From positions 186,001 to 250,000 of the forward strand of contig NZ_JACIAY010000001.1 in the NCBI RefSeq assembly GCF_014194975.1: DNA of 64,000 nucleotides, written 5' to 3'. A model generated the notes under the pieces. That model was not told the origin of the DNA and made no database searches. It worked only from the letters and a program-made list of their open reading frames with translations. Below, piece by piece: positions 62,734 to 64,000 of the stretch. Numbering within the stretch: the stretch's first letter is position 1; every line of letters begins with the position of its first letter. The translations under genes were made by a program, and so were the position numbers. This DNA comes from Sphingomonas sp. BK580. GTDB taxonomy: Bacteria > Pseudomonadota > Alphaproteobacteria > Sphingomonadales > Sphingomonadaceae.

Positions 62734-63764
62734 GACTGTTTCTCCCTGTCCGTTTCTGTTGTCGTGTCGCGCACCACCAGACGCGGGACGATCGCCGCCG
62801 CGTCGGCCGGGCCGACCTCCACCAACCCCTCAGCCGGCGCGGCGATCCGCCGGGCCAGCAGCTGCACCGCGCGGGCGCCCAGCGCCGCGATATCGACCCG
62901 CATCGTCGTGAGCGCCGGCGTCACCAGCCGCGCGAGCGGGATGTCGTCGAAGCCGGCGACGCGTACCTGTCGCGGCACCGCGACCCCGTGCCGCTTCAGC
63001 GCGACCAGCGCGCCGATCGCCATGGCATCGTTGGCGGCGAACAGCGCGTCGGCCCGGACCGCGCCGTGCGCCACCTGTGCCGCGGCGGCAGCGCCGCTCG
63101 CCTCGTTGAAGTCGCCCTCGATCACCGTCAGCGCGACACCGGCGCGCTCGGCCGCGGCGACCGCGCCGGCACGGCGCTCCTCGGCGTCGACGTTGCCCGG
63201 CGGCCCGGCGACATGCGCGATCGCGCGCGCGCCCGCGGCGACGAGATGGTCGACCATCGCCGCCGCGCCGGCGGCATTGTCGACGCGCAGCGCCGTGCCG
63301 GCGAGCCCGGGCACGCAGTTGAGGAATACCGCGGGCAGTCCGGCGGGCAGCTGCGCGCGCAGCTCCGCCGCGCCGAGCTGCGGTGCCATCACCACCAGCC
63401 CGTCGACCTGACCGCGCAACCGGGCCAGCGTGTGGAGCCCCCGCCCGTCCTGCAGCACGGTCAGCAACAGTGCGAGCTGCTGCGCCGCCGCCTCGCGATC
63501 CATGCCGCGCAGCAGCTCGGAGAAGAACTCGCCGTGGAGATCGGGCAGCACCACCCCGATCGCGGAGGTTCGCGCCAGGCTGAGGCTGCGCGCGCCGGCG
63601 TGCGGCACATAGCCGAGCCGCGCCGCCACTGCCTGCACGCGCGCGCGCAGCTCGGGCCGGACCCGCTCGTGCCCGTTGAGCGCGCGCGACACCGAGGCGA
63701 CCGATACCTGCGCCTCGCGGGCGACGTCACGGATCGTAGCGTTCGGCATGCGCCGCGTGGACAT
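62730..63764 (-). CDS. LacI-family transcriptional regulator
   Basis: 344 residues from the ATG at 63764, which has GGGAGAGG directly upstream; another ATG lies at 63749 and the frame extends to 63869. LacI helix-turn-helix ATIRDVAREAQVSVASVSRALNG with hinge helix, then a periplasmic-binding-protein-like effector domain (SAIGVVLPDLHGEFF ... ALFAANDAMAIGALVAL ... VAGFDDIPLARLVTPALTT). It probably represses its own operon and the divergent gene until an oligosaccharide binds. First gene of the LacI-receptor-GH144 operon. Confidence 0.93.
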   Translation of the reverse strand: MSTRRMPNATIRDVAREAQVSVASVSRALNGHERVRPELRARVQAVAARLGYVPHAGARSLSLARTSAIGVVLPDLHGEFFSELLRGMDREAAAQQLALLLTVLQDGRGLHTLARLRGQVDGLVVMAPQLGAAELRAQLPAGLPAVFLNCVPGLAGTALRVDNAAGAAAMVDHLVAAGARAIAHVAGPPGNVDAEERRAGAVAAAERAGVALTVIEGDFNEASGAAAAAQVAHGAVRADALFAANDAMAIGALVALKRHGVAVPRQVRVAGFDDIPLARLVTPALTTMRVDIAALGARAVQLLARRIAAPAEGLVEVGPADAAAIVPRLVVRDTTTETDREKQS

Positions 63765-63807
63765 CCTCTCCCGGGACGGCGCGCACGTCGCGCATTGCCG
63801 CCGCTGA

Positions 63808-63821
63808 TGTAACCGTTTACA
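63808..63821. promoter_or_regulatory. candidate LacI-family operator
   Basis: TGTAACCGTTTACA is palindromic except for one symmetric pair of positions, with the central CG expected of LacI operators. It lies in the 103-base gap between the LacI gene and the divergent Tat-signal gene, in an AT-richer patch, well placed to control both. Confidence 0.6.
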
Positions 63822-63867
63822 CGTAACATCCGAGACGATCAATCCTGTGCGGACGAGGGGAGAGGAC

Positions 63868-64000
63868 ATGACTCAGGACTCATCACGGCCCTCGCGCCGC
63901 GCCTGGCTGATGGGGGCGGGCGCGACGCTCGCCTGGGCCACCAGCCCGGCCCGCGCGCTGCTGGCCGAGCGCGCCGCCGCGCCGCTGCCCGCCGCGGTCG
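63868..64000 (+). CDS. Tat-exported protein, 3' end outside window
   Basis: Only 44 residues are visible. The ATG has GGGGAGAGGA just upstream. The N-terminus is a clear twin-arginine signal, SRRAWLMGAGATLAWATSPARA, followed by the start of the mature protein (LLAERAAAPLPAAV). The family cannot be named from this. Its position, divergent from a LacI-receptor-GH144 operon and next to a LacI-type palindrome, suggests another secreted enzyme for the same glycan, such as a beta-glucosidase. Confidence 0.75.
   Translation, partial: MTQDSSRPSRRAWLMGAGATLAWATSPARALLAERAAAPLPAAV

Overview
The window is a high-GC (roughly 70%), gene-dense chromosomal segment from an alphaproteobacterium. It is most likely a Sphingomonas-type member of the Sphingomonadaceae. 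The reasons are gene order (folA-ribF-ileS-lspA-bamF; an N-acetylmuramoyl amidase-PBP1A-prfB block divergent from rne), an RNase E ending in a GWW motif, large TonB-dependent receptors beside glycoside hydrolases, and short composite palindromes in many gaps. I see no rRNA, tRNA, CRISPR array, insertion sequence, phage or plasmid genes. High GC opens very long false frames on the opposite strand of most real genes; these were left out.

Layout. 0-2 kb: 3-mercaptopyruvate sulfurtransferase (5' end outside the window) and a cystathionine beta-lyase. 2.3-7.6 kb, minus strand: folA-ribF-ileS-lspA-bamF. 7.7-14.7 kb: a pyruvate oxidase-type ThDP enzyme, an HxlR regulator divergent from a PRISE-family reductase, a dihydrolipoamide dehydrogenase-like flavoprotein, and a DUF3182-alpha/beta hydrolase pair. 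14.8-21.3 kb, minus strand: thyA, a lipoprotein methyltransferase, prfB, PBP1A and a cell-wall amidase. 21.7-28.8 kb, plus strand: rne, an M48 protease with a DsbA-like partner, and an ABC-2 transporter. 28.9-35.6 kb, minus strand: CPBP protease, glpX, an OprB-like porin, secA and a small secreted protein. argJ follows on the plus strand.

37.3-57.9 kb is the most striking part, a glycan utilisation locus. A GntR/UTRA regulator and a GH2 beta-galactosidase run leftward. A TonB-dependent receptor, GH20 hexosaminidase, GH2 beta-mannosidase, GH3 (probable beta-xylosidase), GH125 and GH92 alpha-mannosidases and GH29 alpha-fucosidase run rightward. Together these specificities match the linkages of a complex, plant-type N-glycan. 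Most of the proteins carry export signals, several of them twin-arginine. ACCAA-type half-sites occur upstream of both the receptor and the hexosaminidase and are candidate operators.

58.1-64 kb is a second carbohydrate locus: a LacI regulator, a TonB-dependent receptor with an N-terminal carboxypeptidase-regulatory-like domain, and a GH144-type glucanase, divergent from a Tat-exported protein cut by the window end. A near-perfect LacI-type palindrome lies between the divergent genes.

Composite inverted repeats of three related types sit in at least a dozen gaps. Two of them run into the 5' ends of reading frames (the M48 protease and the GH92 enzyme), where they make the start codon uncertain.
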